Source of the DNA: Microcaldota archaeon
GTDB lineage: Archaea; Micrarchaeota; Micrarchaeia; Micrarchaeales; Micrarchaeaceae
NCBI GenBank assembly: GCA_021827995.1
Contig: JAKATK010000015.1
Span: 1-33,479 of the forward strand
DNA length: 33,479 nucleotides
Direction of reading: 5' to 3'
The stretch's first letter is position 1; each line of letters starts with the position of its first letter. Positions 21,573 through 29,015 of this stretch are shown in pieces. The notes below the pieces were generated by a model. That model worked only from the letters and a program-made list of their open reading frames with translations, did not search any database and was not told where the DNA came from. The position numbers and the translations under genes were made by a program.

Positions 21573-22631
21573 TCAACGCTGGGTCAACACGGTCACAGTA
21601 CCGGAACCGTAGTTTGCTATGTAGATATAGCCGTTTGAGGGATCGTACGCTGCTGCCTCGTCCAGTCCGAACATATACTGCCCAACGCTCATATTTGATA
21701 TTATTGTATTGGTTTTGGTCGATAGGACCAGAACACGATTTGTGCCTGCTTCTACCACATAAACATTGTTATTCGCAGGGTCGTACGCCATGGCGCTTGG
21801 AGGAGCGCCATAAGTACTTATGGTTAGGCTGACTGAGTTGTTTTTTATTATAGAGATTGTATTCGAGCCCTCATTCGCAACGTAGAGACTTCCGGTAGCG
21901 TTGTCATACACGATGGAACTCGGAGACCGGCCCGTATTTATTGCTGACACCTCACTGTTGCTGGCTGGTGATATTACAGATACTGAGCAATTTACCCCAT
22001 TGTTTATATTGTTGATGCAGCCCGTAGGATCGACGGTGCCGTAGTCCAACACATAGATTTCTTTATTGCTTTGGTCGAAAAGAATGCCGCCAGGGTTGAC
22101 GCCCACGGTTATATTATGGATGACTGCGTTACCGGATACGACAGACACTACATCGGAAGCACCTGAGGACACATAGGTATAATTGTTGATTGAATCGCGG
22201 GTTATGCCATCAGGGCCACGACCGACCATAATCGTTGATATGACAGTACCGTTTGCAGCGTCGATTATTGATACTGTATTGTTCAGAGGGTTTGCTATGT
22301 ATATGTAACCATTGCTTTTATCCACAGCTATGGCAACCGGATTAGAGCTTACTGCGATTTCGGTAGTTATAGCATTGTTTTTAGGGGATATGGCCGCAAC
22401 CGCCTTGTGACCGTACTCAGTAACATACATGTATCCATTTATAGGATCGTAGGCTACGCTTGTTGGGTATGAGTCGTGTCCTAGATATATGTTGCCGGCC
22501 ACACCGTTCGTTGCTGTTGACAGGCCTATGGTTATTGACTGATTGGACGTGGTTTGAGCTAGAATTGGCTGCGTTTGAATGAACTTTAATAGCGCGATTA
22601 TGCCAACCGCTATCAGTAACACCAATGCCAC
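21573..22631 (-). CDS. Membrane-anchored YVTN-type beta-propeller surface protein
   Basis: The 352 residues start with one hydrophobic helix (about 2-19), which acts as signal anchor. About seven repeats of 40-45 residues follow, of the form AYDPxNGYxYVxxxxxxxVxVIxxxxNxxxxxIxVGxxPxxI. These make a YncE/YVTN-like beta-propeller outside the cell, with many N-X-S/T sites and one Cys pair region (TGCINNINNGVNCSV). Its job is likely binding or structural at the surface; the ligand is unknown. The GTG start at 22631 sits about 26 bases after a TATA element ATAAAATTA, which fits a leaderless start. An in-frame TAA further upstream limits any extension. It is downstream of the two class III-signal proteins on the same strand. 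AT-rich composition. Confidence 0.85.
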   Translation of the reverse strand: MALVLLIAVGIIALLKFIQTQPILAQTTSNQSITIGLSTATNGVAGNIYLGHDSYPTSVAYDPINGYMYVTEYGHKAVAAISPKNNAITTEIAVSSNPVAIAVDKSNGYIYIANPLNNTVSIIDAANGTVISTIMVGRGPDGITRDSINNYTYVSSGASDVVSVVSGNAVIHNITVGVNPGGILFDQSNKEIYVLDYGTVDPTGCINNINNGVNCSVSVISPASNSEVSAINTGRSPSSIVYDNATGSLYVANEGSNTISIIKNNSVSLTISTYGAPPSAMAYDPANNNVYVVEAGTNRVLVLSTKTNTIISNMSVGQYMFGLDEAAAYDPSNGYIYIANYGSGTVTVLTQR

Positions 22632-22693
22632 TGTCGCATAAGATTTAACTTTAATTTTATCACGCCCAGAACGATTAAGTTAAGCAGACACAG

Positions 22694-24190
22694 TTATGGG
22701 GGTATTGGCGGGGACGAATATGGTACTTCTATGTATTGCCCTGACCCGCCATTTCCACCGCACTGGTAGTTGCCAGGTACGCAGCCACTACCACCAGAGA
22801 CGTCTATTGTTCCGGGTGTTATGCTGGACTCGTACGCTAGTATCACGAATCCGCCGCCGCCAGCGCCTGCGTTCCAGCACCAATCTCCAGAGCAACTGGA
22901 GCACTGTCCTGCACCGGTCCCCTGCCCATTCGGACAGCCTGAATAGCCGTTCGCATTTATCACGTTGTTGTTGATTACTTCTGTAGCCTGTATGTAAATG
23001 CCATTGCCACCGCTGCCAGAATAGCTCGGGTTACAACCGCAGGTGCCTCCGCCCGCGCCATCATAGTAGTTAGTGAACCCATTTGCGTACCATGTTGGTA
23101 TATCGGCCAAAACTATACTTGGGGCCGGGGCAGGTTGGTGAGCTCCACTGCCAGGGGAGTCGCCATTGCAACTCCCCGGCGAACCGGCAGCGCCACCTGC
23201 AACGAGGGTGTTGCCGCCTGCGCCGCCGGTATTGCAGTTAGACCATCCGCCGCCGCCGCCAGAACCGCCATACGAATCTGGAACGTTACCACCATTTACA
23301 CCACCGTTTCCATTGGTGACGCCTCCATTTCCGACTTGCCCAGTGATTATTGTGCCGTCATTGGTGAACGCCCCTCCTGATATTATTGCAAAACCATCTG
23401 TCGTAAGCGTGACGCCACTGTAGATTGTTACGCTCCCGGTAGTCTTTATGTCACCAGACAGAGCCGTGCTTAACTGGTACACCACATTGTCATTCCCGTC
23501 ATAGCTTGGCGGATTATAGATTGTAGACACGATTGTTGTAGTAGATGTGGTTGAAGCACTCGTTGAGGTGGATGTTGAAGTTGACGTAGGAGTGGTTGTA
23601 GTGCTCCCGGAAAAGCTACCTGACGACTTCACCGTTAACGTAGCCACCTTTGAGTACGCTGTAGGACCGTTTGTGCACGGGCTGAGGCAGTAACCGAGCC
23701 AGACGTAGCCGGAGAAGGGCGTGCCTATCGTCGGGCTGCTCGGTACGGCGCCGGCTCGGAAGTCGCTGGCCGGAAAATCTACTGTGACAGTCTGGCCCGG
23801 TATAAGGACATTGGACGGGCTGCCGACCTGCACTGCGTCGTAGGGGCTCGAATGGCCGGTGAAGTTGACCGGCACGCCGCTGGAGTTGAGCGCCTCGCCC
23901 TGAGAGGCCACGAAGACCCAGTCGCCGTAGTAGTCCCTGCCTGTAGTCTGGCCGAAGGTAAATATTATTCCGTTTGATGTGTATACAGGATTCTTGCAGA
24001 CGAAACCTGATTGCGCTATGCAGGCCTGCGGGCTCAGGTTAGAGCCGTTGAAGACACCCAACTCGAACAAGGACGCCAGAACCACTGCTATAATCAGTAT
24101 GGCCCATCCGTAAGTCATCAGATACTCCATTGCGGACTGGGCCACGAATCGGAATGGCTTTCTCTTCATTTGGTCTACTTTTACATACAT
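22694..24190 (-). CDS. Class III-signal surface protein with Gly/Cys-rich C-terminal domain
   Basis: This pilin-like exported protein of about 498 residues has a short basic leader ending FRFVA, then QSAMEYLMTYGWAILIIAVV, a class III signal with Glu at +5 that a prepilin peptidase should cut before Gln. A conserved head domain (about 150 residues, including RDYYGDWVFVASQGEALN and GYVWLGYCLSPC) is shared with the next gene. A Thr/Ser linker follows. The C-terminal 270 residues are extremely Gly/Asn-rich with scattered Cys (SYGGSGGGGGWSNCN, GAGGGGFVILAYESS), resembling Gly-rich beta-helix/adhesin surfaces. TATA CTATAATAA (about 24212-24220) predicts a start at ATG 24190. ATG 24202 and ATG 24169 are alternatives, and 24169 gives the most standard signal peptide. 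Confidence 0.85.
   Translation of the reverse strand: MYVKVDQMKRKPFRFVAQSAMEYLMTYGWAILIIAVVLASLFELGVFNGSNLSPQACIAQSGFVCKNPVYTSNGIIFTFGQTTGRDYYGDWVFVASQGEALNSSGVPVNFTGHSSPYDAVQVGSPSNVLIPGQTVTVDFPASDFRAGAVPSSPTIGTPFSGYVWLGYCLSPCTNGPTAYSKVATLTVKSSGSFSGSTTTTPTSTSTSTSTSASTTSTTTIVSTIYNPPSYDGNDNVVYQLSTALSGDIKTTGSVTIYSGVTLTTDGFAIISGGAFTNDGTIITGQVGNGGVTNGNGGVNGGNVPDSYGGSGGGGGWSNCNTGGAGGNTLVAGGAAGSPGSCNGDSPGSGAHQPAPAPSIVLADIPTWYANGFTNYYDGAGGGTCGCNPSYSGSGGNGIYIQATEVINNNVINANGYSGCPNGQGTGAGQCSSCSGDWCWNAGAGGGGFVILAYESSITPGTIDVSGGSGCVPGNYQCGGNGGSGQYIEVPYSSPPIPP
23521..23610 (-). repeat. Thr/Ser-coding simple repeat (linker of the Gly-rich surface protein)
   Basis: The minus strand reads as a run of Thr and Ser codons (TTTTPTSTSTSTSTSASTT) between the head domain and the Gly-rich domain. 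The linker is likely extended and O-glycosylated. As low-complexity DNA it is prone to length change. Confidence 0.6.
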
Positions 24191-24218
24191 ACGCAACACC
24201 ATAGTTTACTTATTATAG

Positions 24219-26435
24219 TCAACAGTAGTACCCAAACAACCAATTCATGTTCCAATAAGCAGTTACATCACCAGAACCGTATACATCAACCGACGTCGGA
24301 TTTGAAGAAGAGCTTCCGCTAGGATCAAAAACGATTCCGCCCGTGGTGCCCCAGTGGTTAAAGGAGCATCCGGAGTATGGTGTCGCCTGCAGAAACAAAC
24401 TCGAGCCAGAAGTCACGTAATACGGATTGCTGCCAAGTGGAGAGGAGCCATATGGAGTGTTATATACTGTACCGGACTGTACCAACGTACTACCGCCATT
24501 ACCAGGCGAACTCAAGATATCAACACTGTAGTACTGGCATGTTTCGGAGAAGCTGCCGGACGGAATTGACGGACCACCAGCGCAATAATTATTCATACCG
24601 TTGCCGCCGCTATATTGATAGCTGAGGCTACCAACCAAGTTATTAAAACTAACGAATCCAGTACTGCCAGAACCGCATCCAGTAGAAGACGGATAAGCGG
24701 ATGAGGCAGGATTGCTGCTATATACTGTGACGCACCACTGGGGGGTTGACTGGGGCAAGCCGCTAGCATAGAACGTAACCTCATACTCCCAATTTACACT
24801 GACTTGGTTGGAGCATGCGATGCCGCCATTACCGTTACCACACGTAGCGCCTTCTGTAGGGTCTATCGCAGCTTCGTAAGTCTGGGAAGTCGATTGCGAT
24901 TCGCTGACTGACACAGAACATGTGGTAGTGCTGAACTCTTGGCAGACTGTAGTGCCGTTTGTTAGGTCGAATATTCTTAGATAATAGCCGCCCGAGGACG
25001 GGGTGTGATTGGTTGTTGCGGTAAGCGTTACCGCTTGCCCCACAGATGGGGTCGTGCTTGAAGCAGAAAGCGATACGGACCAACTTATTGTTGTAGTAGT
25101 CGTGGTAGAAGTCCACGTCACATAGGCGTTATTCGAACATGCAGTAGCCCCGCTGCAGCTGTTAGAGTTTACGTACGCTTGGAAATCGTATTCTGTACCT
25201 GCGGGGTAATTCGAAGAAGAAACTGTTGCCTGGCACGTATAGCCACCTGGATTGCATTGAGTTACTAGGATTGGTGCCGCCTGGCAATAGTTTAAGTTCG
25301 GATAACATACATCTGTAAGATCGTATATGTCTATGTAACCACTTACGTACCAATTCGCATCCGCATACAGAGTAACTGGCGTCCCAGCCGGTTCTGTTGT
25401 AGATGTTGCACCATTGCCAGGTGGCGAGACATAAAGCGATATGCTACTTTGTGGCGGTGGTGAACAATTTCCACTGCACGTTGTTGTAGAAGAACTCGTA
25501 GTAGACGTGCTAGTTGTGGATGTGGTGGTAGATGAACTGGTGGTTGTAGAAGTAGACGATGTTGTAGAAGATGTAGAAGAAGATGTAGTAGAGGAGGAGG
25601 TAGAGCTAGAGGATGTAGACGATGAAGTCGTAGTAGTGGTCGACGGTGGGTAAGCTACGCAGCCAGACGCGCAACTGTTGAACTGCGACTGCGAGGATAT
25701 GTATAGTATGTAGCCTGAGGGGTTGCCATGTATGTTGTCGTAGTAGCCCGAACCAGCCCAGCCATTGCCGTACGGAAATGGATCTGATGCACTGCCTGGA
25801 GTACTGGCACCACTCTGAAGTAGCGCGCCGCCGACCGAAACTAGCGTCATTGTAGCGACCTTCTCGTATGATGTGGGGGCTGGGCACGGCGCTGACAGAC
25901 AGTAGCCGATCCAGACGTAGCCGGCGAAGTTCGTGCCCGCAGGAATTCCAGGCAGTATCTGACCTTGCGGGAAGTACGAGAACGTGACATTCGTTATCTG
26001 ACCCGGTATCAGCACGTGATCCTGCCCGGAGCCTATCTGGGTTGCATAAGACGGCGGTGTACCGATGGTGAAGTTTATAGGTATGCCGTTGGCGCTCAGA
26101 GGCTCGCCCTGCGCGGCCACGAAGACCCAGTTACCATAGTAGTCGTGACCGGTGTTCTGGCCGAGATCGAACGTTATCGTGTTGGCGCCGTACACCGGGT
26201 TCCTGCAAGTGAAACTGGGTATAGGTATGCAGGTACTGGCGCCGAAACCGTGGTTGAAGATTCCGAGCTCGAAGAGGGCTGCGAGAACCACGGCTACTAT
26301 TAGCACGGCCCAGCCGTAGGTCATGAAGAACTCCGTGGCGGACTGCGCCGTCGGAACGCGTTCGCGACCATGCTGGCCGAGAGACTGGGCGCGCGGCCTG
26401 CGCCAGATCGGCAGCTTTGACGCCTCGCAACCCAT
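24219..26435 (-). CDS. Class III-signal surface protein with Ser/Thr stalk and Ig-like C-terminal domains
   Basis: The 738-residue paralogue of the neighbouring surface protein has an unusually long basic leader (30 residues) ending VPTA, followed by the pilin-type segment QSATEFFMTYGWAVLIVAVV with Glu at +5. The head domain of roughly 150 residues (HDYYGNWVFVAAQGEPLS, GYVWIGYCLSAPC) is homologous to that in 22694-24190. A near-pure Ser/Thr stalk follows. Two Ig/PKD-like units come next, each with SPPGNGATSTTEPAGTPVTL- or SASSTTPSVGQAVTL-type starts and internal Cys pairs. The last 250 residues are a beta-rich domain with NHWGTTGG-like repeats. It probably forms pili or an adhesin. A TATA-like AAATATT block lies near 26490, predicting a start near 26462. 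Confidence 0.87.
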   Translation of the reverse strand: MGCEASKLPIWRRPRAQSLGQHGRERVPTAQSATEFFMTYGWAVLIVAVVLAALFELGIFNHGFGASTCIPIPSFTCRNPVYGANTITFDLGQNTGHDYYGNWVFVAAQGEPLSANGIPINFTIGTPPSYATQIGSGQDHVLIPGQITNVTFSYFPQGQILPGIPAGTNFAGYVWIGYCLSAPCPAPTSYEKVATMTLVSVGGALLQSGASTPGSASDPFPYGNGWAGSGYYDNIHGNPSGYILYISSQSQFNSCASGCVAYPPSTTTTTSSSTSSSSTSSSTTSSSTSSTTSSTSTTTSSSTTTSTTSTSTTSSSTTTCSGNCSPPPQSSISLYVSPPGNGATSTTEPAGTPVTLYADANWYVSGYIDIYDLTDVCYPNLNYCQAAPILVTQCNPGGYTCQATVSSSNYPAGTEYDFQAYVNSNSCSGATACSNNAYVTWTSTTTTTTISWSVSLSASSTTPSVGQAVTLTATTNHTPSSGGYYLRIFDLTNGTTVCQEFSTTTCSVSVSESQSTSQTYEAAIDPTEGATCGNGNGGIACSNQVSVNWEYEVTFYASGLPQSTPQWCVTVYSSNPASSAYPSSTGCGSGSTGFVSFNNLVGSLSYQYSGGNGMNNYCAGGPSIPSGSFSETCQYYSVDILSSPGNGGSTLVQSGTVYNTPYGSSPLGSNPYYVTSGSSLFLQATPYSGCSFNHWGTTGGIVFDPSGSSSSNPTSVDVYGSGDVTAYWNMNWLFGYYC
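25481..25645 (-). repeat. Long Ser/Thr-coding low-complexity stalk
   Basis: About 165 bases made almost only of ACN, TCN and AGY codons (minus strand) encode the stalk of the larger surface protein. The plus strand looks like repeated GTAGAAGATGT-type words. Expected properties are an extended glycosylated spacer at the protein level and slippage-prone sequence at the DNA level. Confidence 0.75.
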
Positions 26436-26619
26436 ATGACCATCCCGGTTCCGCTCTTCATTTGTAATATGTATTGAACCGGCTTAATATTTGAATATTT
26501 AGAGCCCTTCGCCATAGTTAGGGTGTTTCTAGTTTAGCCGTCTTCCTTCTCGTCCATCGCCCACTTTCACACCGTTTTTCCCCACCGTCCCTACACCATG
26601 ACCGATTATCAGATTCCTT

Positions 26620-26907
26620 CTAGAATCGGATTAACGCCTTCCCGTGATACTCGCGGCTTCTTCTCATCATGGCCACAGCATCCCTGAACTCGAATCCATG
26701 GAATCTCTCCGCGGCCAGGCTCCATGCTATGGCAGCGGCAGCGGCGTAATGCATGGCTATGAGGTCCTCGCTCTTGCCTAGTCTCTCGAGGCGCTCTGCT
26801 CTTGCCGCTACCTTGTCAAGCAACTCCTCCGACGGCTCCTTCCTGAGCATCGCCCTTAGCCGTTTCGGGTAATCCTCCTCTGCCGGGATGTAATAGAACC
26901 TGACCAT
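26620..26907 (-). CDS. Unknown small helical protein
   Basis: This 95-residue protein of unknown function starts MVRFYYIPAEEDYPKRLRAM. It is predicted largely alpha-helical, with an Ala-rich central helix (HYAAAAAIAWSLAAE) and many Arg/Glu pairs, and it has no membrane segment or cysteine. ATG 26907 is chosen over GTG 26913 because GGTG lies five bases before it. The gene follows another unknown gene by about 20 bases on the same strand, so they are probably one operon. The helical, Ala-rich middle recalls HEPN/TPR-like small domains, but no diagnostic motif (for example R-x4-6-H) can be confirmed. Confidence 0.7.
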   Translation of the reverse strand: MVRFYYIPAEEDYPKRLRAMLRKEPSEELLDKVAARAERLERLGKSEDLIAMHYAAAAAIAWSLAAERFHGFEFRDAVAMMRRSREYHGKALIRF

Positions 26908-26928
26908 GGTCACACCTCATCCGGCACG

Positions 26929-27396
26929 TCACTGTTTGACGAACGCGTATGCCACCGCGATGTCGTGCGGGGAGCATCTGTCGAGCAGGACATCGCCGAT
27001 CAAGTTCATTGTGGAGCGGAGCGCATCGGATTCTGGGTCTGCGGCCCTGTGGTAACCGCACTCTAGAGTTATGTAGAAGCACTGCTCGCCGCTAAGTCTC
27101 TCCACGGCCTCGTCGGCTCCGCTGGCTCTGAAGGTGATCATGCCGCGCATGTCTTCGGGCAGGTTCGCCAGCATGCCATTCAGCAGCACTGCAGCTTCCT
27201 TGCTGTGCGCCAGGGATACCGGCACGACATACTCGTACGTGTAAAACTTCATGGCCCTGTCATGAACGAAGCTCTCGCTCAGGCCGACGCCAAGTTCGCC
27301 CTTGAGCATGGCCTTCGCGAGGTTCTTCTGCGCCTCGCTCATTTCGCCGCTGGTCTCCACACCAGGCGTACCATTTCCAAGACTCTTTGTGGGCAT
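26929..27396 (-). CDS. Unknown alpha/beta protein divergent from HTH-ACT gene
   Basis: I do not recognise this 155-residue protein. The sequence alternates predicted strands and helices (KFYTYEYVVPVSLAHSKEA, RGMITFRASGADEAVERL, EQCFYITLECGYHR), suggesting a compact cytoplasmic alpha/beta domain. The longer frame to 27588 cannot be the real protein, because the promoter TATA (27446-27456) predicts transcription from about 27425. ATG 27396 then fits, with a GGTG-like site just before it. The following gene begins about 20 bases after its stop. It shares a divergent promoter region with the HTH-ACT gene, so regulation by that protein is plausible (inference). Confidence 0.72.
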   Translation of the reverse strand: MPTKSLGNGTPGVETSGEMSEAQKNLAKAMLKGELGVGLSESFVHDRAMKFYTYEYVVPVSLAHSKEAAVLLNGMLANLPEDMRGMITFRASGADEAVERLSGEQCFYITLECGYHRAADPESDALRSTMNLIGDVLLDRCSPHDIAVAYAFVKQ

Positions 27397-27444
27397 CCAC
27401 CACACCACGCCAGCGTTAAGGCCGGTACAACACTTGGGCATGTT

Positions 27445-27470
27445 CTTATATATACACCTTATGATATATT
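27445..27470. promoter_or_regulatory. Back-to-back TATA boxes for the divergent pair
   Basis: GTGTATATATAAG, the complement of 27445-27457, drives leftward transcription from about 27425. ATGATATATT (27461-27470) drives rightward transcription from about 27491. The two elements are only a few bases apart, so the promoters are probably mutually exclusive or co-regulated. Confidence 0.55.
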
Positions 27471-27508
27471 TGTCGCAAAATTTACCATAAATGAGACAGG
27501 TGTTGCAA

Positions 27509-28102
27509 ATGAGCGTAGCCGATACGATCCGGACGTACCTGAGGAGCAGGCCGTTCACGCTTATGGCCATAGAGGGTGGCATCGTCAACTACAGCGCCCT
27601 CTCTAGGATGATCCAGGAGGAACTCGGGCTAAAGAGCTACGCAGCCGTCAAGGCCGGAGTGTGCAGGTACGCCAGCGAGGTCATGGCGCGCAGGGAGGCG
27701 ACGGAGCTGCATGCGCACCTTATATTCGAGGGCAATACGATAACGCTTATGGACGGTATAGTCGTGATAACTTCACGGAACAGGCTGGACTTGAAGAGCG
27801 AGGCCGAGGTCAAATTCGGCGCGTACTACGCGTACCTTACCGACAGGAAATCAGCAGCGCGCATGACCAAGAACGATAGGCGTAGTATACTAAAGGTGCG
27901 TGACTCGTGCACGGCCATAATCGTACACTCTGACGAGAGGCTCGAGACCACCGTGGGCGCGCTATCGCTGCTCACCGCAATGCTGGCAGGACAGAACATC
28001 AACATCATAGAGACCATAAGCTGCTACACTGAGACCATATTCGTGGTTGACAACGGGGATGCGCTGCGCAGCTATGAGCTTCTTTCAGCTCTTACGAAAT
28101 AG
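27509..28102 (+). CDS. HTH-ACT domain protein (archaeal regulator-like)
   Basis: The 197 residues show two parts. An N-terminal helix-turn-helix-like region (LMAIEGGIVNYSALSRMIQEELG, then SYAAVKAGVCRYASEV) resembles DNA-binding or repressor-like modules. The C-terminal third has the beta-alpha-beta-beta-alpha-beta pattern of an ACT domain (CTAIIVHSDERLETTVGALSLLTAMLAGQNINII, TIFVVDNGDALRSYELLSAL), a ligand-binding fold common in amino-acid-responsive proteins. It could sense an amino acid or nucleotide and regulate the divergent unknown operon. ATG 27509 has GGTG six bases upstream (27499-27502). ATG 27491 coincides with the predicted transcription start and would give a leaderless version six residues longer. 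Confidence 0.8.
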   Translation: MSVADTIRTYLRSRPFTLMAIEGGIVNYSALSRMIQEELGLKSYAAVKAGVCRYASEVMARREATELHAHLIFEGNTITLMDGIVVITSRNRLDLKSEAEVKFGAYYAYLTDRKSAARMTKNDRRSILKVRDSCTAIIVHSDERLETTVGALSLLTAMLAGQNINIIETISCYTETIFVVDNGDALRSYELLSALTK

Positions 28103-28162
28103 GTGCCTGGGAGCGCGCGGTTGATTGGTGCCGGCGCTGGCTCCGCTATGGGTTCGAAATGG

Positions 28163-28194
28163 GTAAGAGCCCGCGGTCGCCGCGGGCTCCTTAC
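28163..28194. terminator. Strong hairpin between convergent genes
   Basis: GTAAG-AGCCCGCGG pairs with CCGCGGGCT-(C)-CTTAC around a TCG loop: 14 pairs with a single bulged C. It lies between the stop of the HTH-ACT gene and the end of the convergent coiled-coil regulator and includes that gene's stop codon. It is positioned to mark the 3' ends of both transcripts. Confidence 0.6.
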
Positions 28195-28775
28195 TGCAAA
28201 GGTGCGAGAATTCGAATTTCGGTCGTCTTGCCAGCATCATATTTGTAGTAAACCTTGCGGCCCATCCTGTGCCTTTCTAGGATACCGTCCCTGCACAGCC
28301 TGTTGAGCCTGGTGCATGCGGCGTTCCTTCCCCTGTAGTTCATGTATTCCTTCACTTCGTCTGCACAGGCCATGCCGTCCTTGGTCTGTATGAATTGTAT
28401 TATCTTGACATCGATGGGCGACAGGTCAACCTCGCGAGGCCCGTTGATTTGAGTTTCGGCGGCCTCCTCGCGCGCGACCTGTCCGCCGGCAGCGCCCATT
28501 CGCTCTTCTATCTTATCTAGCCTTGCCATTAGCGCATCGAGAGCCCTCCTAGTCTGCACATTCTGCTCATTCGCCATCTTGAAGAGGTCCAGTATGCTCG
28601 AGCTTACTCGCTCCTCGCTCCTGGTGCGCGCCAAGGATCTCTGCGCGTGCTTCAGCGCCCTGTCGCTCTTGGAGAGCTTCCGGCTCAGCTTCGTGACCCT
28701 GCCTTTCATGGCGGTCAGTTCGCGGCCCGAAGCCCTTGAAGAGCGCATCAATCCACCCGAGGTGTGAACCATCAT
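28191..28775 (-). CDS. Coiled-coil winged-helix DNA-binding protein
   Basis: The 194-residue protein has a basic N-terminus and then a heptad-rich coiled coil at about 23-95 (AMKGRVTKLSRKLSKSDRAL through LDALMARLDKIEERM). A variable linker follows, then a C-terminal winged helix at about 118-185 (SPIDVKIIQFIQTKDG, ADEVKEYM, NAACTRLNRLCRDGILERH, wing MGRKVYYKY). The coiled coil should dimerise it so that two winged helices bind a palindrome. A perfect 9-bp palindrome lies just upstream of its own start (28781-28801), so autoregulation is likely. ATG 28775 or the adjacent ATG 28772 may be used. No enzymatic motif is present and the regulon is unknown. Confidence 0.85.
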   Translation of the reverse strand: MMVHTSGGLMRSSRASGRELTAMKGRVTKLSRKLSKSDRALKHAQRSLARTRSEERVSSSILDLFKMANEQNVQTRRALDALMARLDKIEERMGAAGGQVAREEAAETQINGPREVDLSPIDVKIIQFIQTKDGMACADEVKEYMNYRGRNAACTRLNRLCRDGILERHRMGRKVYYKYDAGKTTEIRILAPLQ

Positions 28776-28823
28776 GATTCGTTGTTGATCGAATCAACAA
28801 CCCTTCATGATTTATTCATGATT
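28772..28823. promoter_or_regulatory. Operator-like palindrome and three TCATGATT repeats
   Basis: GTTGTTGAT-CGA-ATCAACAAC (28781-28801) is a perfect inverted repeat. An overlapping TGATTC/GAATCA pair (28775-28780, 28791-28796) offers an alternative fold. TCATGATT occurs three times (28772-28779, 28805-28812, 28816-28823). The palindrome overlaps the transcription start (about 28788) predicted from the minus-strand TATA-like ATGAATAAATC, as expected of a repressor site. Confidence 0.6.
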
Positions 28824-29015
28824 CTATTGTGGATGAATCCATTTAAAAAGCTTTGCTTATGTTTGGACAGAATGACTACAACGCTAAGACACGCAACTGC
28901 GCGGCGCGAGGGCGCGAAAGCTACCGCGCTTGATACCGCACCGACATTAATTCTGCGAAAATGGGCGTGAGAACCAATAAAAACCTTAATTCAGAGACTT
29001 AAGGCGGTGCTTCTG

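Noticed and set aside
25441-25653. Acidic Val/Asp/Glu-rich plus-strand frame
   Set aside because: It is the antisense reading of the Ser/Thr stalk repeat and has no independent start signal.
21573-26435. CRISPR array or mobile element in the repetitive surface-protein region
   Set aside because: The repeats are irregular protein-coding (propeller blades and Ser/Thr codons), with no constant repeat/spacer pattern and no transposase or terminal inverted repeats.
27396-27588. N-terminal extension of the unknown gene to 27588
   Set aside because: It would start upstream of the gene's own TATA box and overlap the HTH-ACT gene start, so ATG 27396 is preferred.
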